64,000 bases of DNA, taken from contig CM067348.1 of the NCBI GenBank assembly GCA_034190875.2, positions 8,203,563 to 8,267,562 on the forward strand. Reading direction: 5' to 3'. The translations under genes were made by a program, and so were the position numbers. Shown here piece after piece: positions 25,140 to 37,800 of this stretch. The notes under the pieces were generated by a model. That model saw nothing but the letters and a program-made list of their open reading frames with translations. It did no database searches and was not told where the DNA came from. Position 1 is the first letter of the stretch. Every line of letters starts with the position of its first letter. Source of the stretch: Urechis unicinctus. Its lineage: Eukaryota > Annelida > Polychaeta > Xenopneusta > Urechidae.

Positions 25140-26440
25140 AACCTCAACAACACGAACAGCACCAAGGTGACGACACTGACAACACGAACAGCACCAAGGT
25201 GACGACACTGACAACACGAACAGCACCAAGGTGACTACACTGACAACACGAACAGCACCAAGGTGACGACAATGACAATACGAACAGCACCAAGGTGACG
25301 ACACTGACAACACGAACAGCACCAAGGTGACGACACTGACAATACGAACAGCACCAAGGTGACTACACTGACAACACGAACAGCACCAAGGTGACGACAC
25401 TGACAACACGAACAGCACCAAGGTGACGACACTGACATTACGAACAGCACCAAGGTGACGACACTGACAATACGAACAGCACCAAGTTGACGACACTGAC
25501 AATACGAACAGCACCAAGGTGACGACACTGACAATACGAACAGCACCAAGGTGACGACACTGACAATACGAACAGCACCAAGGTGACGACACTGACAATA
25601 CGAACAGCACCATGGTGACGACACTGACAACACGAACAGCACCATGGTGACGACACTGACAACACGAACAGCACCATGGTGACGACACTGACAATACGAA
25701 CAGCACCAAGGTGACGACACTGACAATACGAACAGCACCATGGTGACGACACTGACAACACGAACAGCACCAAGGTGACGACACTGACAACACGAACAGC
25801 ACTATGGTGACGACACTGACAACACGAACAGCACCATGGTGACGACACTGACAACACGAACAGCACCATGGTGACGACACTGACATTACGAACAGCACCA
25901 AGGTGACGACACTGACAATACGAACAGCACCATGGTGACGACACTGACAACACCAACAGCACCATGGTGACGACGCTGACAATACGAACAGCACCATGGT
26001 AACCACACTGATAACACGGACAGCACCATGGTAACATCACAACTAGCACCATGGTAACCACCCTGATAACACAACTATCGCCATGGTCACCACACTTGCA
26101 ATACACCCAGTGTTATAGTCACCACACTGACAACACAACCATCATCATGGTCACCACACTGACAACACAACCATCATCATGGTCACCACACTGACAACAC
26201 AACCATCATCATGGTCACCATACTGACAACACAACCATCATCATGGTCACCACACTGACAACACAACCATCATCATGGTCACCACACTGACAACACAACC
26301 ATCATCATGGTCACCATACTGACAACACAACCATCATCATGGTCACCACACTGACAACACAACCATCATCATGGTCACCACACTGACAACACAACCATCA
26401 TCATGGTCACCACACTGACAGCACAACCAGTACAATGGTC
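25140..26440. repeat. 32-bp minisatellite
   Basis: Units of CAGCACCAAGGTGACGACAC then TGACAACACGAA; from about 26090 a variant with CATCATGGTCACCACACTGA takes over. About 40 units. Three overlapping frames are open on the minus strand, which is what a stop-free unit gives, so no protein is called. Confidence 0.93.
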
Positions 26441-26674
26441 ACCACACGGAAACTTTTCAAGACCACTGCAACATAACCACAGTGTGTTCCATACTACTCA
26501 CGTCGTTGTCTCCAAACATGTTGAGTCTGCATTTACCAATTTATTCCTAAAAATGCAGTCAATGCAATATTGTAAAGCGGTTAGCCACAAAATCTACATT
26601 AACAATGCAGTAACTGTCATATTTCATAAAGACAGGCAACACAATCCCTGCTTACAATATTCTATTACATGTAC

Positions 26675-28035
26675 CCACGTGGGCATGAACTCGACCAGAT
26701 GCAACCATGTACCCAACGTGGGCATGATCTCGAACAGATGCAGCCATGTACCCACGTGGGCATGAACTCGATCAAATGCAGCCATGTACCCAATAGGGCA
26801 TGATCTCGAACAGATGCAGCCATGTAACCACGTGGGCATGAACTCGATCAGATGCAGCCGTGTATCCACGTGGGCGTGAACTCGACTAGTTGCAGCCATG
26901 TACGCCCGTGGGCGTGAACTCGACCAGATGCAGCCATGTACCCACGTGGGTGTGAACTCGTTCAGATGCAGCCATGTACCCACGTGGGCATGAACTCGAC
27001 CAGATGCAGTCATGTACCAACGTGGGCGAAAACTCGACCAGATGCGGCCATGTACCCACGTGGGCATGAACTCGCTCAGATGCAACCATGTATCCACGTG
27101 GGCATGAACTCGTTCAGATGGAGCCATGTACCCACGTGGGCGTGAACTCGACCAGATGCAGCCATGTACCCACGTGGGCGTGAACTCGATAAGATGCAAC
27201 CATGTACCCACGTGGGCATGAACTCGTTCAGATGCAGCCATGTACTCACGTGGGCATGATCTCGATCAGATGCAGCGATGTAACCACGTGGGCGTGAAGT
27301 CGACCAGATGCAACCATGTACCCACGTGGGCGTGAAGTCGACCAGATGCAACCATGTACCCACGTGGGCGTGAACTCGACCAGATGCAGCCATGTACCCA
27401 CGTGGGCATGAACTCGTTCAGATGCAGCCATGTACTCACGTGGGCATGATCTCGTTCAGATGCAGCCATGTACCCACGTGGGCGTGAAGTCGACCAGATG
27501 CAACCATGTACCCACGTGGGCGTGAACTCGACCAGATGCAGCCATGTACCAACGTGGGCGTGAACTCGACCAGATGCAGCCATGTACCCACGTGGGCGTG
27601 AAGTCGGCCAGATGCAGCCATGTACCCACGTGCGCGTGAACTCGATCAGATGCAGCCATGTACCCACGTGGGCGTGAAGTCGGCCAGATGCAGCCATGTA
27701 CCCACGTGCGCGTGAACTCGTTTAGATGGAGCCATGTACGCACGTGGGCGTGAACTCGTCCAGATGCAGCCATGTACTCGCGTGTGTGTGAACTCGTTTA
27801 GATGCAGCCATGTACGCACGTGCGCGTGTACTCGTTTAGATGCAGCCATGTACGCACGTGGGCGTGATATCGCTCAGATGCAGCCATGTACCCACGTGGG
27901 CGAAAACTCGATCAGATGCAGCCATGTACCAACGTGGGCGAAAACTCGATCAGATGCAGCCATGTACCAACGTGGGCGAAAACTCGATCAGATGCAGCCA
28001 TGTACCAACGTGGGCGAAAACTCGACCAGATCTCG
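26675..28035. repeat. 38-bp minisatellite, E-box in each unit
   Basis: About 35 units of GATGCAGCCATGTACCCACG followed by TGGGCGTGAACTCGACCA. The palindrome CCCACGTGGG (E-box core CACGTG) recurs in most units. It lies between the two plakin genes, ending about 750 bp before the first exon of gene 2. Confidence 0.93.
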
Positions 28036-28784
28036 CTAAGAAAATATCACAAACATTGAAGACAAAAACAGCTGGTATCGTCCAGTCAACTCGGAGCCCT
28101 GTTGCACAATAAATGACAGGTTGACAAAACGGTTCATAGTCATATAGGACAGGTGTTTTTATTCATCTAGTCTATTGATGACATATGATAGAAGCTGGCG
28201 CAAGGTGATAGCACAGACAAGCCAAGAGACCATTGATTTTACTAGTGGTGATATATGTACAAACATACATATTAGCAGTAAGGAACCTAAGTGTAAAGTT
28301 TAGTGAAGCATTGATTATGCCTAAATATAGCCTGTATTTTCTTTCGCTGTCTTGTTATGGAACATACCGAACTGCCTCGGTTAAGTTTCCCTTGCTTCGG
28401 ATATTTCGGCGTCACATTGACACTGTGCTAGTGGATACATTGTGCCAGCCGATGTCAAGGTACCCTCGCAACAGTCAAATGTTTGACATCGTGTGTCCTC
28501 ATGGATGGTAATTCACACAGCCGCCGATCTTCTCATTAATGCGATGTGGGCTGGTGGGTGGGGGAGGGAAGGGGGGTGGTGAGTGTGTGTTATAGGTTGA
28601 CGGGGTGTGGGGGGGGGGCAGAAGGTGGACATATACGAAGCGTTGTCTGTGATTGTTCGTATGGTGTATTGGACGCGGCGGAAATTCCACGGGAAGTGCA
28701 TCGTTAACGCAGTGTATATCTGGGAGCCTCTGTCGCCTGTCAACGCCGTGGTTTACACGCGGACGTCCGTATAGGCTGGTAGGA

Positions 28785-28865
28785 ATGCAGGGATTACTCG
28801 GTAGACTATCCAACAGGAGAAACGCACTGGAGCCAACACCCGACGTCAAGACGAAGGCAAACCCG
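28785..28865 (+). CDS. First coding exon of plakin gene 2
   Basis: ATG at 28785 opens 27 codons (MQGLLGRLSNRRNALEPTPD onward) ending at CCG then GTGAGC in phase 0, as the following exons need. The frame is open further upstream but without another ATG. A G/T-rich tract lies at 28555-28620. Confidence 0.55.
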
Positions 28866-31800
28866 GTGAGCTTTTCTTACTGATTGACAGAGTTATTATC
28901 AGTCAATATGGTCAAATGTACGGGTCGTTATATACTTAAGAACATTCAGGTGCATCGAGGTTGCAGGTGGTTTCTTGCGAACTGTCTTCAGCAGATTTCA
29001 GGCCTTTATGTAATAGGAAAGGTATGATGGTGTACTAACCGTCTTTAAAAGGCCACACGTACTGACCGTCTGTACAAGGACACATGTACTGACCGTTTTA
29101 CAAGGTCATACGTACTGACGATCTTTACAAGGCCACGCGTACTGACCGTCTTAACAAGGTCATACATACTGACGATCTTTACAAGGCCACACGTACTGAC
29201 CGTCTTTACAAGGCCACATGTACTGACCGTCTTTACAAGGACACAAGTACTGACCGTTTTAACAAGGTCATACATACTGACGATCTTTACAAGGCCACAC
29301 GTACTGACCGTCTTTACAAGGCCACGCGTACTGACAGTCTTTACAAGGCCACGCGTACTGACCGTCTTTACAAGGCCACGCGTTCTGACCGTCTTTACAA
29401 GGCCACGCGTACTGACCGTCTTTACAAGGCCACGCGTACTGACCGTCTTTACAAGGCCACGCGTACTGACGATCTTTACAAGGCCACGCGTACTGACCGT
29501 CTTTACAAGGTCATGCGTACTGACCGTCTTTACAAGGCCACGCGTACTGACCGTCTTTACAAGGCCACGCGTACTGACCGTCTTTACAAGGCCACGCGTA
29601 CTGACCGTCTTTACAAGGCCACGCATACTGACCGTCTGTACAAGGTCACACGTACTGATCGTCTTTATAAGGACTCGCGTACTGACCGTCTTTACAAGGT
29701 CATACGTACTGACGATCTTAACAAGGCGATGCGCACTGACAGTCTTTACAAGGCCACGCGTACTGACCGTCTGTACAAGGCCACACGTACTGACCGTCTT
29801 TATAAGGACACGGGTTCTGACCGTCTTTACAAGGTCATACGTACTGACGATTTTTACAAGGCCACGCGTACTGACCATCTGTTCAAGGCCACGGGTACTG
29901 ACGATCTTTACAAGGCCACGCGTACTGACGATCTGTACAAGGCCTCGCATACTGACGATCTTTACAAAGCCATGCGTACTGACGATCTTTACAAGGCCAC
30001 GCGTACTGACCGTCTGTACAAGACCACATGTACTGACCGTCTGTACAAGGCCACACGTGCTGACCGTCTTTACAAGGCCACACGTATCGACTGTCGTTAC
30101 AAGGACACACGTACTGAACGTCTGTGCAAAGCCGTAGGTACTGACAATGCACAAACGTGGAATGCATCAACCCTTTTGGTAACTCCACAACTCATAATGT
30201 CATCGTCACCAGGACATGGCAGTACTTAAAAACACACAGAGACCGTCCAACAGCAATCACTCAACGGTGTTGTTTTATGTCGGTGACACCAGACTGCTAT
30301 AATAAGCCATTCGTTATGGCCCTGTGGAAGTGATGTATAGTTGGGCTATGTTGTTACCACGAGTACAGGTCGTCTGGGACCGGCGAGGCATCTGTTGCAA
30401 TATACATTGTCATTGATGTCGACAAATTGCTATATATGGTAAAAAAAATGCATGGTTCGTGATATAAGTGACTTTCTTCTGAGATGTCCCAATAGGCACG
30501 CGATATGACCTTATAGCTTTCTTGACCTTGACCCGTCATAACCCGCACATGCTCCCTCAGTGACAGGTCACACCGTTACCACGTGCGAGCTTTCACGTGC
30601 CTACTAAGACGTTTTTGTAGAGCGGCCAATATCAGTTGATAAATGCGTTATGGTTGGCGTATGTTGGACCATTGTGCTAAATTTCACACTAGTAAAGGTA
30701 ATGTTCAGAGCAGTGCTTTTCTTTTTCAACCTCCGAAGGTCATTTTAGGACTGCGTGTCATGCATGCTGTTTACATGGAGGAGTCTTACATTGGTTTTCC
30801 TCACTCAGTACTTTTTCTGGGCGGTTCATGTAAACATATAGCTAAGGGCCCGGATGACAGACGCTCGTGGGTCATAAAAACTAATGCTATATTCACCTCG
30901 TACAGCCGACTCTTTTAAGGCCTCGCCGGTATTCTTGTGCCCTGTGCCCTGTGGAATGTTAGATCTCGTGAATATCAGAAACCGGACGAGCTGGGGCTTA
31001 TTTCGAAACAGAAGACACTAGTTTTACCGCTGGTTCTTGGAAGCTCGTTTGTTCGATCGAGAGCGATAATTCTTTGGAATCGTTTTCTGAACCCTCTTAC
31101 TTGTGCAAATATATCCTAAGTACTATTTCCTCTTCTTTGGTGACGCCTCTTTCGAACTACACCCAGAGGAAATACCCATTGGATTGTGGTTTGACCCACA
31201 GTGTTTAAGGTTGCGTGGATAAAGCATAAACCGATCGAATTGATACGATTTTTAAAACGCCACTACGCTTGGAGACCGGAAACTATCAACAATCATTTCT
31301 GCCAGTACACGGATCCAGGCACCACAGCGCCGCCTGGTGTGATTGTTGCGCGCTCACACCGGCCGGCTTATATGACGGTTGTCTTCTCAATTCCGTTGAT
31401 CGAAGTGGAGTTTCGATGCATGTTCCCTTAGCTCTTCTGTTCCAGTTGAGCAGAGAGGCACACTTAGCCGCACAGAAGGTCTACCTGAGCTACCTCGCTG
31501 TAAGTCTAACTTACCCTCATTGTACATCAATAGACCCATCGATCACGAGTAAAGATCGCTTCATCTAACGTGAGGTAGAAAATCCGACATGCACAACATG
31601 TCCGGATTAGGCAATTAAATACTGAAAAATATATGGAATATTTTAATCATTGGACCTGACAGTCGCCACTTATTCATTCATTCGTTGAAACTGGTCAATG
31701 GAATAATGTAACCGGGTAAGGCCCCCACATCCGGGTCAACACATGTTTCCCCTTCCCCGTCTTTTGGTCAGGAAGAACCAATTACAACGTCCAAAGGCAA

Positions 31801-34800
31801 AGGTCGAAGCGTTCCATTAATGTGCTATATCAGCATGTAGTAGATCAATACGTTCTCAGCTATTCAGGGGTATTTTCCTTGAATATTGTGCAAATGTAAT
31901 CGAATAGTTGTTATTAATACACCATCTTGCTTGATATCAACAAGTGAGGTCTGATATGGTACACCGAAGTGTCAGTTCCCTGTGTTGGTTATTGTCTGAT
32001 TACAGCGCTGCCTCTACCAGCAGCGTGCACTGACATGACCCCGAATTTAACACACTGTGCATTTCATCTGAATAGTGTCGATCCCAGAGACAGTTGAAGG
32101 GGAATTTATCCTTGACTTCATGACATATACTGCAAACACAGTCGACAAACATGTAGCTCGGTAGAAACATGATTGATGGGTTTAAAATAAGTCATATTTA
32201 CAGGGGATTGAGTTTGAGCTGGCGAGACGTGGAGGGTGCTGTGTGTATTAGTTCAAGCCGATCCTTCTCTCTACCCGGCAGTCAACCGTGTCGCCTCACA
32301 CCATGTCAATAATATCATAAAACGGAAATACCACATGCGATTAAACCCTATATAGCCGATCGTGTCACCTGAGTTCAAGGACAAGATAGATGGACAAAAA
32401 CCACCATCGCAATCCCTTGTGTCTTGTTCAATGCCGAGTCCCTGCTGCGTTCATGTCAGTTTACAATGATGTGGCATCGAAATAAGTGTTCTTATTCACA
32501 GCACAAATGAATGATGTGGCATCGAGATAAGTGTTCTTATTCATATCACAAATGAATGATGTGGTATCGAAATAAGTGTTTTATTCACAGCACAAATGAA
32601 TGATGTGGCATCGAAATAAGTGTTTTATTCACAGCACGAATGAATGATGTGGCATTGAAAAAAGTGTTCTTATTCACAGCACAAATGAATGATGCGGCAT
32701 TGAAATAAGTTTTCTTATTCACAGCACGAATGAATGATGTGGCTTTGAAATAAGTATTCTTATTCACAGAACGAATGAATGATGTGGCTTTGAAATAAGT
32801 GTTCTTATTCACAGCACAAATGAATGATGTGGCATTGAAAAAAGTGTTCTTATTCACAGCACAAATGAATGATGCGGCATTGAAATAAGTTTTCTTATTC
32901 ACAGCACGAATGAATGATGTGGCTTTGAAATAAGTATTCTTATTCACAGAACGAATGAATGATGTGGCTTTGAAATAAGTGTTCTTATTCACAGCACAAA
33001 TGAATGATGCGGCATTGAAATAAGTTTTCTTATTCACAGCACGAATGAATGATGTGGCTTTGAAATAAGTATTCTTATTCACAGAACGAATGAATGATGT
33101 GGCTTTGAAATAAGTGTTCTTATTCACAGCACAAATGAATGATGTGGAATAGAGATTATTGCTCTCAATCACAGCACAAATGAATGATGTATCTGTAATA
33201 TGCCTTTAATTGGTAAGTGTCCTAATTTATTGCACAAATGAATGACGTGGCATCGAAATAAGTGTCCTTATTCACAGCTTGAAATGAATGATGTGACATC
33301 GAGATAAGTGTTCTCATTCATATCATAAATGAATGATGTCTCCGTTCTAGTGAGAATTGTAATAATAATGGCGCTAATGAAAAGGCGGTGTCGCAATTAA
33401 ACCTAGACATACAATGGCTTTGAGCCTGTAATGCTATCTTCTGCATGAACATTAAGTTTTAACTTGAAAGATCTTTGAGGATACAATCCATACAGAAGTT
33501 TGAACGTATCACGCGTACAGTTCACGTTGTACAGAATGGGAAATTGGATTTCCTGTCCAATCATGAGTGGTGAAATATGATATTTAGATTTACTGCTTAC
33601 ACGATGCCCAGCTGGTTATGTATTCATGACTTTTTGGAACAATGTTTTCAGATGTTTTACTGTACGGCCGCAGACTTAGTTATATGTTTGCTAGCATGCA
33701 TGCTTTATCGTAACGGACATTGAGTAGTGATTAGTCAATGAATGAAGTTAACCTGTCAGTTTAAGTGTACATCACGTTTGATCAGCCCATCAAAAGCTGT
33801 TTTGTAGATGTTGCACCTGATTTCGCCACCTGTATTTCAGGTATCTGCTTTAGCAAATAACACATCACCTTTGTCAAGCTTCGCTTCTCCCAACTAAGTC
33901 AACCCAGGTTAGTGTGCCTCTGTAAGAAACGGCAACAACAAGTTCGAGCTATTCTGACAGACTGAGAAAACAGATAGGCTCTAACAAAAACAATACCATG
34001 GCTTAGTTGCTACTAACAAGATTCCTGTTATGTTACAATCAGTAAATATTGTTTGATGGCGGGTGTGATTGACCTGACCCCCTCCTGCGTTACGAAACGA
34101 CCACTGGTCATTGATGCCGGTGCAATAGGTTTGTTTGTTTCCGGTCCGTCTGCAGCGCCACGCTCGGCGTTGATAGCTGCACGTGACTGTATTAAGCGCT
34201 CGCGAGGAGTCAACGCCTCTGGCCCGAGGTGGTCCCACGAGGCGCCTGACATTAAACACAAGCAATTTTATCACATACTGTAATGCAATTTGGGTCAACT
34301 GGTCCCGCGGGTTATATATTTTTGTCCGATTCCTGGTGCGTGTCAATATTTTTCAAACGACAGTCTCAGGTAGGAAAACATGTGACGATAAAAACGGATC
34401 TATTACTTATTTAATTTTACATGCTTCAGACAAAGGTTGAAACCGAATATCGCACCTTATGGTTGCAGGCGCCGTTCTTATTTATGGTTGGGGGTCGGGG
34501 GTTGGGATACTCGAGATACATGCACTTGATGATCATAAATATCCAATCTCTCGACACATTTCCTGTCTCTAATCCCGGCCTTTACGAAAACATTTCACTG
34601 TAATGGACTTAATCATAATCACACACTACGCCATTGTTCCACTGTAAGTGGCATTGATAACATTGATAAAGTCAACAGTTGTTTTGTTTCCATACACCGC
34701 GTAAATCTTAATTTTGTGTGTGCCGTGTTTGGGTGGTGTAGGGTGGGGTAACTTTTTAAATAAAGCTGCCCTGTCGTGTTGGAAATCAGTAATGCAATGA

Positions 34801-37800
34801 CAGAGAGAGAGGAGCAGACACCATTTACCCGCTCAGTAATGCAATGACAGACAGAGAGGAGCAGACACCATTTACCCGCTCAGTAATGCAATGACAGACA
34901 GAGAGGAGCAGACACCATTTACTCGCTCTGTAATGCAATGACAGACAGAGAGGAGCAGACACCATTAACCCGCTCAGTAATGCAATGACAGAGAGAGAGA
35001 GGAGCAGACACCATTTACCCGCTCAGTAATGCAATGACAGAGAGGGGAGCAGACACCATTTACCCGCTCGACACTCGAGCAGTCCGCGTCCCACAATATC
35101 ATTCACCGAATAGAGGTATAGCTTTTAGTCTATCTTCTACGAATCCTATTGAAATTCACGCAGTTTTATATTATTAGTTTAGAATAGAGCTCGTGCGATG
35201 AAGCGGAGGGGTTACTTCAACCAATGAAAGAATATATCCTAAGATTCGTATGTAAACAGGCAAGTAATGAACACAACCTCATATAACCCAAACCAGGAAC
35301 AGTTGCCTCCTTTGATGTCATGGGTGACATCGAAATGTCTCCAAAGACATCTGGCCATTGTATCTTTCTACGTCAGTCTTTTCAGGAAGGTATGTCACGA
35401 TTGACCCTCCCCCTCCCCCATTTTCCCTGCCCCTGTCAAACCATGGCGTTATGATAAGAGGCGCCCCCGCCGGATCCAGGTCACAGAGAAATACAAATGA
35501 AGCACTCCTTGGCGGCGAGTTCAACAGAGCGTGTTTCCACTTAAGTTAATATACATGAGGTGCAGTCTTTTTAGAAGACGTTGGTAAGGAGGGCGGTTAT
35601 TTCAGCTAGTGCTTCTGCCTGTGTAGGGAGACATGTCGAAGAAGGCTGCGACCGAGAACTGCCTGACGTGGATAGCTGATGAAAAGGTAGGTAGGAGAGC
35701 CCGGGGGGGGGGGGAAACTTAAGTGTATAGGGGTAGTATATATGTGCCGCGCGACGGGGTATGTTTTTTGGGCCTCTCAACTTGTACGACGGGTTTTTGG
35801 GCCTCATACTTGTACGACGGGGTATGTTTTTCAGGTTCAATGTGTACTACGGGTTATACATTCGCATTATACCTTGTACGACGGGGTATGCTTTTTGGCC
35901 ATTTTGACCTTGTACAACGGGTACGGGTTTTTGAGGTCCCGCGGCACACCCCTATCCAGAATAAGGCCAAGTGCCCCCCCCCCCAACCCCGGGTAGGAGA
36001 GTAAGTGAGTATGCGTGAGTGAAAGAGTAAGTTACAAGGAGCGAGTGAGTTGGTGAGTAAGTTGTAGTGCTTAAGTGAGAGAGTGAAAGTGTCAGTGAGT
36101 AAGGTGCAGTGCTTAAGTGAGTGAATGAAAGAGTGAGTGAGTTATTGATTGAGTGAAAGCGTGAGTGGGCGGATGGGTGGGTGGGTGAGTGGATGAGAGA
36201 GTTATTGATTGAGTGAAAGCGTGAGTGGGCGGATGGGTTGGTTGGTTGAGTGGATGAGAGAGTTATTGATTGAGTGAAAGCGTGTGTGAGCGGGTGGGTG
36301 GGTGGGTGAGTTGATGAGTGAGTTATTGATTGAGTGAAAGCGTGAGTGGGCGGGTGGGTGGGTGGTTGAGTGGATGAGTGAGTTATTGATTGAAAGAATG
36401 CGGGAGTGGGCGGGTGGGTGAGCTTGTTAAAGAGCTGATGGATGTGCGGGGTTAATGATCGTGTGCGTCAGTCAGTATGTGTTAGATCAAAGTGCTTCTC
36501 AGCTAATCAAGTAATTACCACATACGCTCATAGGTAACCAGCTCAATTAGCAAACACCATTCCAGTGCACTATAGCATGAATTATGCTCTACTTATGCTG
36601 ACTCTATGTGCACATAGCAAAATAAATTGTTTATCTATCTATTAATAAGAATTTCCTGTTTCATGTGCCACGTAGCTTGTGCACGAGTCGTCTGCTTATG
36701 GAAACAACAAGAAAGCTGTGGGCGACGCACTGGCTGAACAGGAAAGACGCGTGCGCATAATAAATGAGTATTCACGCGAAGTGGAGAAAGCTGTAGCAGC
36801 CTCTAAGGTATAGATAGCCAAACTCTCTCTTCATTCAACTGCCCCCGAGAATAAACGTCATTTTGAAAGAGTTTGTACTACATTAACGAATTGCTAACTA
36901 AAATAATAAAGTTTTAACTCCAATATGAAAAATATCTGATCGTAATCGAATGCAGTCTTCCGTAAAGTTCGTTTTTTAACCAAGCTGGTGGACCACACGA
37001 TATGGGCAGTAAATGTCTGGTTTGTCAACAGGTCGATGACGAGAAAGCCCAAATTAAAACTGCCTATGAAGACTTACAGGTTAGCTTCCTGCCGTATGTA
37101 CCTATCGCGCACATGTTTGCAAGCAATATACTTTATGGGGGAAAAAAAGAAGCCCCCACACATTGAACCATAACGACGCCGATCTTTTGTCGTCTGTTGG
37201 ATAAAAAGCGAGTCCTGCTTGAACACTGTACGTTTATGGTTGTGTATTCGTGGTTTGTGGTTCAGGTGGTAGCAAACAGGCGTCTGCAATGCCTCCAAGC
37301 CATGGCACCAGTGGTCAGTCTGGAGGATGCGATCGGGGTAAGGATATGCAATTATACAACGGTCAAGAACTAACAAATGTTCAAATAACCCAATCTACAC
37401 TCAATAATTTATTAAAAATGCCATTAGCTATCGGAATGACAGGCTATCCATGCAAATATAATTCCTTCATCTTAATTTCAATGTGTTCAGTGGAGTATGA
37501 AATATCTTACCAACCTATCTATGCATATATATCTCCATGCTCATATAAACAAAAACAAAATAGGTATGGCCCATATATATCCCACAATGCCTTGTGTATG
37601 GGATAATTCAATGGTTTGTAATTGTGGATTATCGTTTTGTCGTCATGGCTGTAGGGGTTGTGTGTTGAGATGTCCGCTTGCGCTACATCGATGGTTTGTG
37701 ACAAGAAGAAAGGAGATAGCGATGATACTCCAGGTATTACTAGTCCGGACTCAACGGCCAGATCAGCTCAGGTAAATAACAGACAGCCAGCCACTCTGAT

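Noticed and set aside
25134-26106. Minus-strand open frames rich in Cys and Val
   Set aside because: A stop-free 32-bp unit opens all three frames in turn; the Cys-rich peptide is an artefact of the repeat.
26624-27849. Open frames reading HVGTWLHL..EFTPTW on the minus strand
   Set aside because: By-product of the 38-bp array, in several frames at once.
23235-28700. Search for a KASH exon belonging to plakin gene 1
   Set aside because: No hydrophobic segment followed by a PPP-terminated tail was found on the plus strand; the region is mostly arrays.
30643-31119. Two adjacent open pieces, the second ending RSRAIILWNRFLNPL, a little like the tail of a LINE reverse transcriptase
   Set aside because: Similarity is limited to a few residues around LWN; no upstream motifs were seen.
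34050-34440. Overlapping open frames on both strands in intron 2 of gene 2
   Set aside because: No phase-compatible splice sites and no similarity; likely chance in a GC-richer patch.
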